Positions 25,587 through 34,739 are shown, counted from the stretch's first letter. The stretch is 64,000 nt of DNA from Riemerella anatipestifer_E (GCF_009932355.1 NZ_LEKU01000011.1:7689-71688), one strand, 5' to 3'. Notes: a model not told the origin generated them from the letters alone. A program made the numbers and translations.

Positions 25587-25877
25587 TTATTTTTTCTTAG
25601 CACCTGCTACAGCATCAGCAAGCTCAGAACCAGCTTTAAATTTAGCTACTTTTTTAGCAGGGATTTTAATAGCTTTCTTAGTTGCAGGGTTGATACCTTG
25701 TCTAGCAGCTCTTTCAGCTACAGAGAAAGTTCCAAAACCAACTAAAGAAACTTTACCGTCTTTTTTCTTAAGAGTTTCAGTTACAGCGTTAACGAAAGAT
25801 TCTAGAGCTTTCTTAGCTGCTACTTTTGTGATTTCGGCATCTTTTGCCATTACGTCGATTAATTCAGACTTGTTCAT
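25587..25877 (-). CDS. hup: HU family DNA-binding protein
   Basis: The 96-residue histone-like nucleoid protein has the standard pattern: MNKSELIDVMAKDAEITKVAAKKAL, then GKVSLVGFGTFSVAERAARQGINPATKKAIKIP with the DNA-clamping arm, and KFKAGSELADAV. It ends in a short Lys tail. It binds DNA as a dimer and bends it. It has its own promoter and terminator. The other HU-fold genes in this window, at 16331 and 42239, belong to divergent families tied to surface-protein loci and are not substitutes for this one. Confidence 0.95.
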   Translation of the reverse strand: MNKSELIDVMAKDAEITKVAAKKALESFVNAVTETLKKKDGKVSLVGFGTFSVAERAARQGINPATKKAIKIPAKKVAKFKAGSELADAVAGAKKK

Positions 25878-25912
25878 AATGTTATAATTAAAAGTTAAGT
25901 TCTTATTGATAG

Positions 25913-25942
25913 CAAATATAAAAGTTTTTTTGAAGTTTACAA
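25913..25942 (-). promoter_or_regulatory. Promoter of hup
   Basis: On the minus strand TTG (25942-25940), 19 bases, TATATTTG (25920-25913). It gives a leader of about 30 nt before the ATG at 25877. The rest of the 25878-26173 gap is very AT-rich and shows nothing else but the panD -7 box. Confidence 0.65.
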
Positions 25943-26161
25943 ATTTTTTATCAAAAAATAATTTTAAATTGATAAAATCTACCTTTTTTCTTCCAAATTT
26001 TTTAAACTCATTTTTTGTTTTATATAGGCTTTATAAGCTGTATTTTATTTTTAAGTGGTTGTTTTATAGTTGTTTAATTATATTTAATTTAATTGTTGTT
26101 AAATTGAATAATACAAAAAAATACCACATCTAAAAATAGAGACTGTTTTGATAATTTGGTT

Positions 26162-26169
26162 TAAATTTG
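26162..26169 (+). promoter_or_regulatory. -7 box of panD, leaderless arrangement
   Basis: TAAATTTG ends only 4 bases before the ATG at 26174. Transcription would begin at or within a few bases of the start codon. Confidence 0.5.
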
Positions 26170-26173
26170 CAAC

Positions 26174-26524
26174 ATGTTAATAGAAGTATTTAAATCAAAG
26201 ATTCATAGAGTAAAGGTGACAGAGTCTGACCTTAACTATATGGGTAGTATTACAATAGATGAGGAGCTTATAGAAGCAGCAGGTATTGTAGTGGGCGAAA
26301 GGGTTTATATCGTAAATGTGAACAATGGGGAGCGTTTTGATACCTATGTGATTAAAGGTAAGAGAAAGTCTGGAGAGGTTTGCCTCAACGGTCCTGCGGC
26401 GAGAAAGGTGCAGAAAGGAGATATCATCATCATTATTTCTTATGCACAGATGACTCCAGAAGAAGCACAGAATTTTCAACCTAAAATCGTTTTCCCTAAC
26501 GAAGAAACTAACCTACTTACTTAG
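26174..26524 (+). CDS. panD: Aspartate 1-decarboxylase (pyruvoyl enzyme)
   Basis: Makes beta-alanine from aspartate for pantothenate and coenzyme A. The 116-residue precursor self-cleaves between Gly24 and Ser25 (motif YMGSITID), and Ser25 becomes the pyruvoyl cofactor. Both residues are present, as is the conserved NGERFDTYVIKG. The stop codon touches the start of the next gene (26525), so the membrane protein downstream is co-transcribed. Confidence 0.95.
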   Translation: MLIEVFKSKIHRVKVTESDLNYMGSITIDEELIEAAGIVVGERVYIVNVNNGERFDTYVIKGKRKSGEVCLNGPAARKVQKGDIIIIISYAQMTPEEAQNFQPKIVFPNEETNLLT

Positions 26525-27565
26525 ATGACGGCTAAAAGTAATCATAATCCGCTTAAGACACTACTTACCATAGTTGTATCTATTGGTTTTGCAGGATTGT
26601 TTATGTGGTTGGCTGTAAAAGGGTTAGATTTAGAAAGTATTAAGCAATCTCTTGCCAAAGCAAATTATTTTTGGGTAGCGGTAGCCGCTTTTTTTGGAGT
26701 GCTGGCGTATTGGGTAAGAGCGGTACGCTGGAATTTACTGCTAGAACCTATGGGATACACTATTTCTAATGCCAATGCACTTTGGACTTTATCCTTTGGT
26801 TATTTAATGAACCTTACCATTCCTAGAAGTGGTGAAGTAGCAAGAGCAACAGCCCTCTATGGTGTTGAAAAAGTGCCTGTAGATAAATCGTTTGGAACGA
26901 TTATTTTAGAGAGAGTAGTAGATTTAGTGTGTATGGGGCTTTTTTTAGCATTGACTCTATTGTTTAAATACGATGCTATACTTTCTTTCTACAAAATGGC
27001 GTCGGAACAAAAACAAGAACAGCAATCACTACAAGAAGGGAACTCATATAGTATGATTATTTCTTTAGTTTTATTGATGTTGGGTGCGTTGGCTTTAATT
27101 CTTTTTAGAAAAAAAATACAGCAGACTACAATATATCAGAAAGTAATCAGTTTTATTAAAGGAATTATAGATGGGTTAAAGACCATTTTTCAAATCAGAC
27201 AAAGGTTGAAGTTTATCCTTTTATCTTTGGGGATTTGGGTGTGCTACTATCTAGCGGCGTATTTGGTTTGTTTTGCTTTGCCTGAAACTTCTAACTTAGG
27301 TATAGCAGATGGTTTCTTTATTATTGTGGTAGGAACATTAGGAATGATGGTTCCCGCAAGTGGTGGGATAGGAGCTTTCCATTTCGCACTTAAGATGGGA
27401 TTTATGGCATTGTTTCTATCGTTTGGGTCGTCGCCAGAAAAAGGTGGTGAGGTAGGTTTATCTTATGCGTTTATATCTCATACAATGCAGCTGGTAATTA
27501 TGCTAGTAATGGGGCTTATCGCAATTCCTATGTTGGCGAAGGCTAAGAAAATAGCATTCAAATAA
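26525..27565 (+). CDS. Lysylphosphatidylglycerol synthase TM-region/flippase-like protein (UPF0104)
   Basis: A 346-residue inner-membrane protein with about eight hydrophobic segments. It has the family landmarks YWVRAVRWNLLLEPMGY, LTIPRSGEVARATALYG and GTLGMMVPASGGIGAFHFALKMG. The family contains the membrane part of MprF and many stand-alone members thought to move lipids or glycolipids. The substrate here is unknown. Its ATG follows the panD stop codon directly, and PorQ follows after 12 bases, so the three form a probable operon. Confidence 0.85.
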   Translation: MTAKSNHNPLKTLLTIVVSIGFAGLFMWLAVKGLDLESIKQSLAKANYFWVAVAAFFGVLAYWVRAVRWNLLLEPMGYTISNANALWTLSFGYLMNLTIPRSGEVARATALYGVEKVPVDKSFGTIILERVVDLVCMGLFLALTLLFKYDAILSFYKMASEQKQEQQSLQEGNSYSMIISLVLLMLGALALILFRKKIQQTTIYQKVISFIKGIIDGLKTIFQIRQRLKFILLSLGIWVCYYLAAYLVCFALPETSNLGIADGFFIIVVGTLGMMVPASGGIGAFHFALKMGFMALFLSFGSSPEKGGEVGLSYAFISHTMQLVIMLVMGLIAIPMLAKAKKIAFK

Positions 27566-27577
27566 TGATTTAATATT

Positions 27578-28573
27578 TTGAAAAAGGTATTTTTATTTTT
27601 AGGATTAGTTATAGGTGCGTTGGTATCGGCTCAAGACGGTACTACGGTTTATAACTTCCTCAATATGCCTTTTTCTGCAAGACAAGCCGTTTTAGGAGAG
27701 GTGGTTTCGGTAAGAGATTACGATCAAAACTTAGCGGCGGTTAATCCAGCGTTGCTTAATGTGGAGATGGATTCTAGACTGTCCGTAAACTACGCTAGTT
27801 ATTTGGCAGGGTCTCATTATGGTACAGTGAGTTATGCTAAAGACTTGGAGTATGGACATTTAGTTTCTGCCAATGTAAGGTATTTGGATTATGGTAATAT
27901 GCCTAGAACAGATGAGTTTGGGAATATCAATGGCGATTTTTCTGCGATGGATGCCTCTTTAGGTTTGGGTTATGCTTATCAGTTTGAAGATAAATGGACG
28001 ATAGGCTCTAACCTTAATTTGGTAACTTCCAAAATAGACAATTATAATTCTATGGCGGTAGTTGGGAGTCTAGGGGTGGCTTATCATAATGATAAATCTA
28101 AAGAAACAGTAGGTCTAGTCATAAGAAATTTTGGCTATCAATTCAAGACTTATAATGGTGTTAGGGAAAAGTTACCATTGAGGATAGATTTAGGCTATAC
28201 CAAACAACTAGACGAATTTCCTTTAGCATTTACCATTACCGCACAAAATCTCCAAAAATGGAATGTTTCTCAAGATTATAACAGAAACGGACAAGAAACT
28301 AAATGGACGAGGAAATTGTTTGACCACTTTTCGTTTGGAGCGGAGCTGTTTCCTGAACAAAGTTTTAACCTTCGTTTGGGATATAATGTGAAACGAGGGA
28401 ATGAATTAAGTATAGAGGAACAAAGGAGTTTCACAGGATTATCTTTCGGATTTGGTTTAAAGGTGTCTTACTTCCGTTTTGATTATACCCACAGTCGCTA
28501 TCACAATGCGTCTAACTTTAATTTATTGGGCGTTTCGTTGGATTTAGTAGAGTTAAGTGGCTACAGAAGATAA
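27578..28573 (+). CDS. porQ: Type IX secretion system protein PorQ
   Basis: PorQ is an outer-membrane beta-barrel accessory of the type IX secretion system and part of the attachment complex that processes sorting-domain cargo. The 331-residue product has a signal peptide (MKKVFLFLGLVIGALVSAQ) followed by the PorQ/PorV-type start TVYNFLNMPFSARQAVLGE and the AAVNPALLN block. The start codon seems to be TTG at 27578. The T9SS cargo nuclease at 5688-6737 shows the system is used. It is followed by cmk after 18 bases. Confidence 0.88.
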   Translation: MKKVFLFLGLVIGALVSAQDGTTVYNFLNMPFSARQAVLGEVVSVRDYDQNLAAVNPALLNVEMDSRLSVNYASYLAGSHYGTVSYAKDLEYGHLVSANVRYLDYGNMPRTDEFGNINGDFSAMDASLGLGYAYQFEDKWTIGSNLNLVTSKIDNYNSMAVVGSLGVAYHNDKSKETVGLVIRNFGYQFKTYNGVREKLPLRIDLGYTKQLDEFPLAFTITAQNLQKWNVSQDYNRNGQETKWTRKLFDHFSFGAELFPEQSFNLRLGYNVKRGNELSIEEQRSFTGLSFGFGLKVSYFRFDYTHSRYHNASNFNLLGVSLDLVELSGYRR

Positions 28574-28591
28574 TAAAAATTAAAAACAACT

Positions 28592-29266
28592 ATGATGACA
28601 AAATTACCCGTAATCGCTATAGATGGCTATTCTTCCACAGGGAAAAGTTCTATTTCTAAGGAAATAGCTAAAAGATTGGGGATTATCCATTTAGATACAG
28701 GGGCTTTGTATAGAGCCATTACTTATTTTGCCCTTCAGAACTGCCCTTCTACTGATGGGTTTGATTCTGTTGCTTTGGTGGAGCAACTGCCTAATATTCA
28801 TTTAGAATTTAAAGAAGAACAGCATCAGTTATCTCTTTTCCTTAATGGGGAGAATGTGGCAGAGAAAATCCGTTCTATGGAGGTAAATCAAAAAGTAAGT
28901 GATGTTGCTAAAATGCCCGAAGTGAGAAACTTTCTGTTACAAACTCAAAGGGATATTGCGGCTAATGGAGGCGTGGTAATGGACGGTAGGGATATAGGCA
29001 GTGTGGTGCTTCCGAATGCTGATTATAAATTTTTCCTCACGGCGAGTGTTGAAGAAAGAACTAAACGAAGATTTCTAGAGCTAAAGGCTTCTGGTACAGA
29101 AACTACAATGGACGAAGTGAGAACTAACCTTATCGAACGAGATAAAAAAGACTCGGAGAGGGCGGTGGCTCCTTTAATCCAAACAAAAGATGCTATTTGT
29201 ATAGACAATACCAACTTAGATAAAGAGCAGACGATAGAAGCTATCTTAAGCTATATTAAAAAATAA
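28592..29266 (+). CDS. cmk: Cytidylate kinase
   Basis: Phosphorylates CMP and dCMP with ATP. The 224-residue protein has the P-loop GYSSTGKSS near residues 11-19, then LDTGALYRAIT, the DGRDIGSVVLPNADYKFFLTAS block, and the lid region ERTKRRF. The length is that of bacterial short-form CMP kinases. It is downstream of porQ in the same direction and ends in a bidirectional terminator shared with folP. Confidence 0.95.
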   Translation: MMTKLPVIAIDGYSSTGKSSISKEIAKRLGIIHLDTGALYRAITYFALQNCPSTDGFDSVALVEQLPNIHLEFKEEQHQLSLFLNGENVAEKIRSMEVNQKVSDVAKMPEVRNFLLQTQRDIAANGGVVMDGRDIGSVVLPNADYKFFLTASVEERTKRRFLELKASGTETTMDEVRTNLIERDKKDSERAVAPLIQTKDAICIDNTNLDKEQTIEAILSYIKK

Positions 29267-29294
29267 AAAAGAGAGGGTTTTTCCTCTCTTTTGT
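29265..29294. terminator. Bidirectional terminator between cmk and folP
   Basis: AAAAGAGAGG (29267-29276) / CCTCTCTTTT (29283-29292), a perfect 10-bp stem with A/T runs on both sides. Confidence 0.85.
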
Positions 29295-29296
29295 GT

Positions 29297-30124
29297 TTAT
29301 GATAAGTATTGGTCTAGTGTTCTTTTAGTTGAAGCAACATCGTGTACGCGCAGAATACTAGCCCCTTGTTGGAGCACTTTTAGATGCAGTTGTTGCGTTT
29401 CTTCGTCTATTTCCAAAGGCGATTTCCCCAAAGGTTTATAGATAAACGATTTTCTAGAAATGCCAATCAGTAGGGGATATTTTCCAAATCCGATGTGTTC
29501 TACCTCGTCTATCATTGTCATTTGGTCTTCTATGGTTTTGCCGAACCCAAATCCAGGGTCTAATATCACATCGTGAACACCCAAAGATTTCAACTGATTT
29601 ATTTTTTCGGAAAAATAGAAATTGATGCTTTTAGTAATATCATCGTAGTCAATTTTTTCGTGCATAGTTTGATATTCTGGGTTGATGTGCATCAGTACAT
29701 AAGGGAGTTTTAGTTGAGCTACGGTCTCCCATACTTTGGGGTCAAACTGTCCACCAGAAATATCATTGATGAGGTCTATACCTTCCTCGTAACCAAAACG
29801 CATCACCTCACTATAAAAGGTGTCTAAAGAAATAAGTGCCTCGGGGAATTCTTTTTTTATAAGACTGATGAGATTTCCTATGCGTTTAATTTCCTCTTGT
29901 GCCGAAATTAGTTGGGCATTAGGGCGTGTAGATTGAGCTCCTAAATCAATAAACGAAGCCCCTTCTTTAAGCATTTTTTCAGTTTGAATTAAAGCAGAAG
30001 TTTCTGTATTGAATTTTCCGCCATCAGAAAAAGAATCTGGGGTAAGGTTAAGGATTCCCATAATTTTGGGAGTAGAAAAATCTACAAGTCTTCCCCTGCA
30101 GTTGATAGAGTGAGTTTTCATCAA
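29297..30124 (-). CDS. folP: Dihydropteroate synthase
   Basis: Joins p-aminobenzoate to the pterin pyrophosphate in folate synthesis; it is the sulfonamide target. The 275-residue length is normal. Motifs are IMGILNLTPDSFSDGG near residue 20, FIDLGAQSTRPN (the usual Gly-Glu-Ser-Thr is here Gly-Ala-Gln-Ser-Thr), DLINDISGG, DPGFGFGKT and a C-terminal LRVHDV. It follows lrgB by 12 bases on the minus strand, so it may be transcribed with lrgAB. Confidence 0.94.
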   Translation of the reverse strand: MMKTHSINCRGRLVDFSTPKIMGILNLTPDSFSDGGKFNTETSALIQTEKMLKEGASFIDLGAQSTRPNAQLISAQEEIKRIGNLISLIKKEFPEALISLDTFYSEVMRFGYEEGIDLINDISGGQFDPKVWETVAQLKLPYVLMHINPEYQTMHEKIDYDDITKSINFYFSEKINQLKSLGVHDVILDPGFGFGKTIEDQMTMIDEVEHIGFGKYPLLIGISRKSFIYKPLGKSPLEIDEETQQLHLKVLQQGASILRVHDVASTKRTLDQYLS

Positions 30125-30136
30125 TAATAATTTATT

Positions 30137-30829
30137 TTAGAATAGCCAATTTACAATAATAGGAGCTAATAATGTAGTGAAAATCCCATTAAGTATTAGC
30201 CCTACACTTGCAAAACCAGCGTGTTTTTCGCTCATTTCTATTGCCATCATTACACCTAATCCGTGCGAAGAGGCTCCTAGCGAAATACTTTGACCCATTG
30301 GGCTATTGATTTTGGTGTACTTTAGAATTTGCAATCCTATAATTCCGCCCACCAGTCCTGTAATAATAACGGCAGAAACCGTAAGCGGAACAATACCTCC
30401 TACGGTGTTAGAAACTTCTATGGCAAGTGGTGTGGTAATAGATTTCGGGGCTAGTGAAATTACTACTTCTCTATTGGCTCCGAGTAATTTAGCTATAGAA
30501 CAAACACTAATCACTCCCACTACGCTTCCAAACAAATGCGAGATAAGGATAGGGAGGAGTTGTTTCTTAATTCTTTCTAGTTGTAAATATAGTGGCACTG
30601 CAAGAGCGACTACAGAAGGTTTAAGCCAAAAATCTATATAGTTACCTGCCACAGCATAGGTATTGTAAGGGATATTAAATACCATTAGATAACCAATAAT
30701 AACAGCGGAAGCAATAAGTACTGGATTGAGAAAAGGCGATTGTATTTTTCGGTTGAGCATAATGGTACCGTAGTATATCACAAAAGTAAGCCCTAACAAC
30801 CAGATTGGATTCTCTAGAAAAACCATCAT
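30137..30829 (-). CDS. lrgB: LrgB/CidB-family membrane protein
   Basis: A 230-residue inner-membrane protein with six or so hydrophobic segments and the LrgB signatures LAPKSITTPLAIEV, GGIIG and SLGASSHGLGVMMAIEMSE. With LrgA it forms a pair linked in other bacteria to control of murein hydrolases and to small-metabolite transport such as pyruvate. The actual role here is unknown. It starts 2 bases after lrgA, a tight two-gene unit. Confidence 0.9.
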   Translation of the reverse strand: MMVFLENPIWLLGLTFVIYYGTIMLNRKIQSPFLNPVLIASAVIIGYLMVFNIPYNTYAVAGNYIDFWLKPSVVALAVPLYLQLERIKKQLLPILISHLFGSVVGVISVCSIAKLLGANREVVISLAPKSITTPLAIEVSNTVGGIVPLTVSAVIITGLVGGIIGLQILKYTKINSPMGQSISLGASSHGLGVMMAIEMSEKHAGFASVGLILNGIFTTLLAPIIVNWLF

Positions 30830-30831
30830 GC

Positions 30832-31179
30832 TTATTTCAATTTTTTACGAATGAATTGATAAACCTTACCTGTTACTAAAATTACCAAAGCACTACTGAT
30901 AACAATGGATACCATAATAGGAATAATATTATCCCATAACAAATCAAAATAGAGCATTATTGCCACACATACAGGGATAAAGAATAGCCCTAGGTTACCT
31001 AAAAGAAAATCCGAAATACCTTTGACCCATTCTAGTTTTATCCATTTTTTATGAAGAGCAAAAGTCAGTAGAAACATACCGATAAGACTTGAGGGAAACT
31101 TAATTCCAGTAAGGAAAACTACTAATTCTCCCAACGCTAAAAATCCTAAAATAATGGCACAATATCTAGCTAAAATCAT
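30832..31179 (-). CDS. lrgA: LrgA/CidA-family membrane protein
   Basis: A 115-residue, holin-like membrane protein with three to four hydrophobic segments and the family motif KFPSSLIGMFLLTFAL. It is the partner of LrgB and the first gene of the lrgA-lrgB(-folP) run. Its start is 113 bases from the divergent lolD gene, so the promoters are back to back. Confidence 0.88.
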   Translation of the reverse strand: MILARYCAIILGFLALGELVVFLTGIKFPSSLIGMFLLTFALHKKWIKLEWVKGISDFLLGNLGLFFIPVCVAIMLYFDLLWDNIIPIMVSIVISSALVILVTGKVYQFIRKKLK

Positions 31180-31257
31180 AATATTTGTTTATAGATTTTA
31201 CAAGTAGGGCAAATATACAATATAATATTGGGTATTGATAAGTAGCATTATGAAGCC

Positions 31258-31287
31258 TTGTAAGTTGCTAAATATTATGTAAATTTG
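31258..31287 (+). promoter_or_regulatory. Promoter of lolD, leaderless arrangement
   Basis: TTG (31258-31260), 19 bases, TAAATTTG (31280-31287), then 5 bases to the ATG at 31293. Confidence 0.65.
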
Positions 31288-31292
31288 GGGCT

Positions 31293-31958
31293 ATGATAAA
31301 GGCAAAAAAGATACATAAATACTACGGTGATTTAGAGGTACTAAAAGGGGTAGATATTGAGATAAAACCTGCAGAAGTGGTCTCTATAGTGGGAGAGTCT
31401 GGTGCAGGGAAATCTACACTATTACATATTTTGGGAACGCTGGATATGCCGTCTGATGTGGGTATATATGGTACAGAAATAAGCATTGCTGGGCATTCTT
31501 TTCTCACGATGAACGACAAGAATTTGTCTAAATTTAGAAACGAAAATATAGGTTTTGTGTTCCAAAGCCACCAGTTATTGCCAGAGTTTACCGCCTTGGA
31601 GAATGTTCTGTTGCCTATAAAAATCTCAGGAAAGCCTGAAAAAGATTATATAGAAAAGGCACACGCATTATTTGAAGAACTCAAAATAGCAGAGAGAATT
31701 AATCACAAGCCTAAACAACTTTCTGGGGGAGAAGCCCAAAGAGTAGCTGTGATTAGAGCGTTGATAGGCAGTCCTAAAGTTATTTTTGCTGATGAGCCTA
31801 CAGGGAATTTAGACTCTAAAAATGCTGATGCATTGCATCAACTGTTTTTTGATCTTAGAGATAAATATCAGCAGACCTTCATCATTGTAACGCATAACAA
31901 CACACTTGCCGATAGTACGGATAGAAAACTTGTTATGAAAGATGGGTTGATACTATAA
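31293..31958 (+). CDS. lolD: LolD-type ABC transporter ATPase
   Basis: The 221-residue ATPase of a lipoprotein-releasing or MacB-like transporter. Walker A GESGAGKST is at residues 34-42, the Q-loop at FQSHQLLPEF, the signature LSGGEAQR near 137, Walker B VIFADEPTGNLDS near 160, and the switch His in VTHNN. The family assignment to LolD is by similarity. The permease partner is probably the LolC/E-type protein at 4443-5645, since no permease is adjacent. The lipoprotein L,D-transpeptidase gene follows after 6 bases. Confidence 0.85.
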   Translation: MIKAKKIHKYYGDLEVLKGVDIEIKPAEVVSIVGESGAGKSTLLHILGTLDMPSDVGIYGTEISIAGHSFLTMNDKNLSKFRNENIGFVFQSHQLLPEFTALENVLLPIKISGKPEKDYIEKAHALFEELKIAERINHKPKQLSGGEAQRVAVIRALIGSPKVIFADEPTGNLDSKNADALHQLFFDLRDKYQQTFIIVTHNNTLADSTDRKLVMKDGLIL

Positions 31959-31964
31959 TAGAGT

Positions 31965-32576
31965 ATGAGAACGCTTTGTCTCTTTTTGTTTTTAAGTATT
32001 TGGCATTCTTGTGATAAAGAGAATGTTCCGCTAGAATCAGCGAAATTAACGGTTCTAGATGATTCTTTTCAGCAAAAAAGAATTAAAGAGAAAGCTCTAG
32101 TTGCAAAGGAATATATCCAAAATAAAAATTATAATCAGGATATTGTGATGCTGATAGATTATAAAATTCCATCAGGAAAGTATCGCTTCTTTGTTTATAG
32201 TTTTAAAGCGGATAAAATCGTAGATAGGGGCTTGGTGGCTCACGGCTCAGGTTCGGTAAATAAAGCAGATAATACTCTTGTATTTTCTAATACAGAAAAC
32301 TCATATCAGTCTTCTTTGGGTAAATTTAAAATAGGCAATAGTTATAGAGGGCAGTTTGGCAAATCTTATAGGCTGGTAGGGTTAGATAAATCCAATAGTA
32401 ATGCCCTTCGTAGAGCTATTGTTTTACATAGTTATCATAGTATTCCGAATCAAGAAATAAATGGGGAAATTTCGTTGAGTTTAGGTTGTCCTATGGTTTC
32501 TCATTTGTTTTTTAATCGATTAGAAAATTATATAGATACTTCGGAAAAACCTATTTTGCTTTATTCTTATTATTAA
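31965..32576 (+). CDS. Murein L,D-transpeptidase catalytic domain-family lipoprotein
   Basis: A 203-residue protein with a short lipoprotein signal (lipobox SIWHSC, Cys about residue 16). A YkuD-like domain of the L,D-transpeptidase_2 type follows: HGSGSV, SSLGKFKIG, RAIVLHSYHSI (catalytic His) and SLSLGCPMVS (catalytic Cys). It should act on peptidoglycan cross-links or attach proteins in the periplasm. It lies between lolD and radC, with short gaps. Confidence 0.82.
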   Translation: MRTLCLFLFLSIWHSCDKENVPLESAKLTVLDDSFQQKRIKEKALVAKEYIQNKNYNQDIVMLIDYKIPSGKYRFFVYSFKADKIVDRGLVAHGSGSVNKADNTLVFSNTENSYQSSLGKFKIGNSYRGQFGKSYRLVGLDKSNSNALRRAIVLHSYHSIPNQEINGEISLSLGCPMVSHLFFNRLENYIDTSEKPILLYSYY

Positions 32577-32594
32577 ATTAAATATCAAGTCATC

Positions 32595-33272
32595 ATGTCC
32601 ATAAAAAACCTATCGGAAGACGACCGCCCCAGAGAGAAATTCTTAACTAAAGGTAGAGATGCTTTATCTGATGCAGAACTGTTAGCGATTATTATGGGAA
32701 GTGGCAATAGGGAAGAGTCGGCGGTAGATTTGGCGAGAAGAATTTTGCAAACTTATGGGCATAATTGGAATGCGTTGAGCGAGGTAAGCGTTGCAGATTT
32801 AATGAAGTTTAGAGGTGTAGGAGAAGCTAAGGCCATTAGTATTGCAACGGCTCTCGAAATAGGTAGACGGCGAGCGATGCAGGAGCAACCCAAAAGACTA
32901 CAGATTACGAAAAGTGCGGACATATTTGAAATGATGGCACCGCTTTTAAGCGATTTACACAATGAGGAATTTTGGGTGATATTTCTTAATCAAAGTAATA
33001 AAGTTTTACAGAAAAAACCTTTGTCTAAAGGTGGAATATCGGGTACGGTGGTAGATGTAAGATTGATGTTCAAAATGGCGTTAGAGCATTACGCTACGGC
33101 GATTATAGTGGTGCATAATCACCCATCGGGAAGCATTTCACCTAGTGAGCAAGATTTGGAAATTACCAAGAAAATAAAAGAAGCGGGATTTTTGTTGGAT
33201 ATTAGATTGCTAGACCATATCATTATTGCTAAAAATAAATACTTTAGTTTCACAGATGAAGGCGTGTTATAA
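32595..33272 (+). CDS. radC: RadC family protein (JAMM domain)
   Basis: A 225-residue protein: an N-terminal helix-hairpin-helix region (DARLL-type start DRPREKFLTKGRDALSDAELLA is its landmark; MKFRGVGEAKA is the hairpin) and a C-terminal JAMM/MPN+ metalloprotease-like domain. The JAMM motif HNHPSGSISPSEQD gives the metal ligands His, His and Asp. The historic DNA-repair name is not well supported, and the real function is unknown. It ends one base before the next ATG. Confidence 0.92.
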   Translation: MSIKNLSEDDRPREKFLTKGRDALSDAELLAIIMGSGNREESAVDLARRILQTYGHNWNALSEVSVADLMKFRGVGEAKAISIATALEIGRRRAMQEQPKRLQITKSADIFEMMAPLLSDLHNEEFWVIFLNQSNKVLQKKPLSKGGISGTVVDVRLMFKMALEHYATAIIVVHNHPSGSISPSEQDLEITKKIKEAGFLLDIRLLDHIIIAKNKYFSFTDEGVL

Positions 33273-33273
33273 G

Positions 33274-34158
33274 ATGAGGTTGCTGAAAAATCATCAGATT
33301 GATATTGAAAAATACACTCAATGTTTAAGAGTTTCTGAGCAGTATCATTTTCAAGCTGAAGCGATTTACCTTAATGCTTTAAATGAAGGAACTTGGGAGG
33401 TTGTAGTCTTAGGAGATTATGAAGCGGTAATGCCTATACCAATTATCAAAAAGTTTGGGGTTAAATTAGTGTTATTTCCTCCGTTTTTACAGCAGTTGGG
33501 TGTTTTTTCAAAAAAAGACAATTTGGAGATTAACGAGTTGTTTTTTAGTTTTTTGAAAAATAATTATAAGGTAGTTTATTATGCATTTAATGCTAAAAAT
33601 AAATTAAATTCAGAGCTATGGAGGAAGAACTATAGACTTCATAAATCCTCTTACTCAGAAGTGTTTAGTAACTATTCCACCAGCCGAAAGAGGAATCTTA
33701 AATCTCCAAAAAACAATGAAATTAAAACTTCCTCACTAGGAAATTTATCCGAAATAAAACCTTTCTTTTTTCAGTTTGTAGAGTGGTTATCATCGGACAG
33801 ATTGAAAGAAAAGTATTTCAAACACTTAGAATATTTAGAGCAAAAAAATCTACTAGAAATTTTTGCAGCGAGAGATTTGCAAGGGGCTTTGCTTTCCGTA
33901 GCGGTAATTTCTAATTTGGGTGGAGAGAAGGCTTTGCTCTGTTTTATAAATAATAAGGGTAAAAAGACTAATGCTCCTTCGGTAGTTTTAGACGAAATCA
34001 TCAAACAATTTATTGAAACTCATCAGTTTAATTTTTTTGGGAGTAATATTCCTTCTGTGGAGCAGTTTAATCAGCGGTTTGGAGCGGTTTTAGAGAAATA
34101 TCCAGTCTATCATCAATCCAAAAAACAACTTCTTTTACAATTTATAGGGTTGCGTTAG
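33274..34158 (+). CDS. Hypothetical protein, possible GNAT/FemAB-like acyltransferase fold
   Basis: A 294-residue protein. The ATG chosen (33274) lies one base past the radC stop codon; a longer frame would overlap radC. The pattern suggests two linked GNAT-like halves, as in FemAB-type aminoacyltransferases: an N-terminal WEVVVLGDYEAVMPIPIIKKFG, a middle STSRKRNLKSPKN, and a late FFGSNIPSVEQFNQRFGA, which resembles the closing motif of such enzymes. I cannot name a substrate. Co-transcription with radC is likely. Confidence 0.6.
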   Translation: MRLLKNHQIDIEKYTQCLRVSEQYHFQAEAIYLNALNEGTWEVVVLGDYEAVMPIPIIKKFGVKLVLFPPFLQQLGVFSKKDNLEINELFFSFLKNNYKVVYYAFNAKNKLNSELWRKNYRLHKSSYSEVFSNYSTSRKRNLKSPKNNEIKTSSLGNLSEIKPFFFQFVEWLSSDRLKEKYFKHLEYLEQKNLLEIFAARDLQGALLSVAVISNLGGEKALLCFINNKGKKTNAPSVVLDEIIKQFIETHQFNFFGSNIPSVEQFNQRFGAVLEKYPVYHQSKKQLLLQFIGLR

Positions 34159-34189
34159 AAAGACTGTTTTTAAAATCAGTTTAAATCAC

Positions 34190-34197
34190 TAACTTTG
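34190..34197 (+). promoter_or_regulatory. -7 box before the DUF7935-like gene
   Basis: TAACTTTG, 19 bases before the ATG at 34217. Confidence 0.4.
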
Positions 34198-34216
34198 CCC
34201 TTATTTTTTCTGAAAA

Positions 34217-34723
34217 ATGAGTTATAAAGAATTTTTGCCGTATGCATTTGCTTTGGTGTTGGCGTTTCCCTTTTTAGTTTTTATTAGACAGGGGCTTCAT
34301 TACTATATGAAAGCAAAAGCAAAGGAATTGGAACTTTTAACTTTAAAAAAAGGAAAAGAAATAAATACACAGGCTCACGAGAGAATGACGATTTTTTTGG
34401 AGCGTATAAAACCCGCTTATCTTATCCAAAATTTTGATAAAAACTTAGCTACCCACGAGTTTTTGTATTTAACAGAGAAAAACATCAATCAAGAGTTTGA
34501 ATACAACATCTCTCAACAAATCTATATAGATAAAGTGATTTGGGAGAATATAGCCGATGCTAAAAATAGTATAATTAAGCTGCTCAAAGATACTTATCAA
34601 GGGCTTAATGAGGCTAGTTTAGAAGAGTTTAAAACCGTTTTTCTGATGAGCTATATCAACGGTGAGGATTACATTGGTCTTTGCCTAGACGAGTTGAGAA
34701 AAGAAATGTTAAAAGCAAAATAA
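34217..34723 (+). CDS. Hypothetical membrane-anchored protein of flavobacteria (DUF7935-like)
   Basis: A 168-residue protein with one N-terminal membrane helix (about residues 7-27) and a soluble helical domain. Segments such as HERMTIFLERIKP and NINQEFEYNISQQIYI are familiar from a widespread Bacteroidota hypothetical family. It lies 16 bases upstream of the pyrophosphatase gene in the same direction. The function is unknown. Confidence 0.7.
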   Translation: MSYKEFLPYAFALVLAFPFLVFIRQGLHYYMKAKAKELELLTLKKGKEINTQAHERMTIFLERIKPAYLIQNFDKNLATHEFLYLTEKNINQEFEYNISQQIYIDKVIWENIADAKNSIIKLLKDTYQGLNEASLEEFKTVFLMSYINGEDYIGLCLDELRKEMLKAK

Positions 34724-34739
34724 AATTAAATATAATCAA

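Noticed and set aside
25906..26133. 75-codon ORF between hup and panD
   Set aside because: Very Phe/Leu/Lys-rich translation of AT-rich DNA, overlapping the hup promoter.
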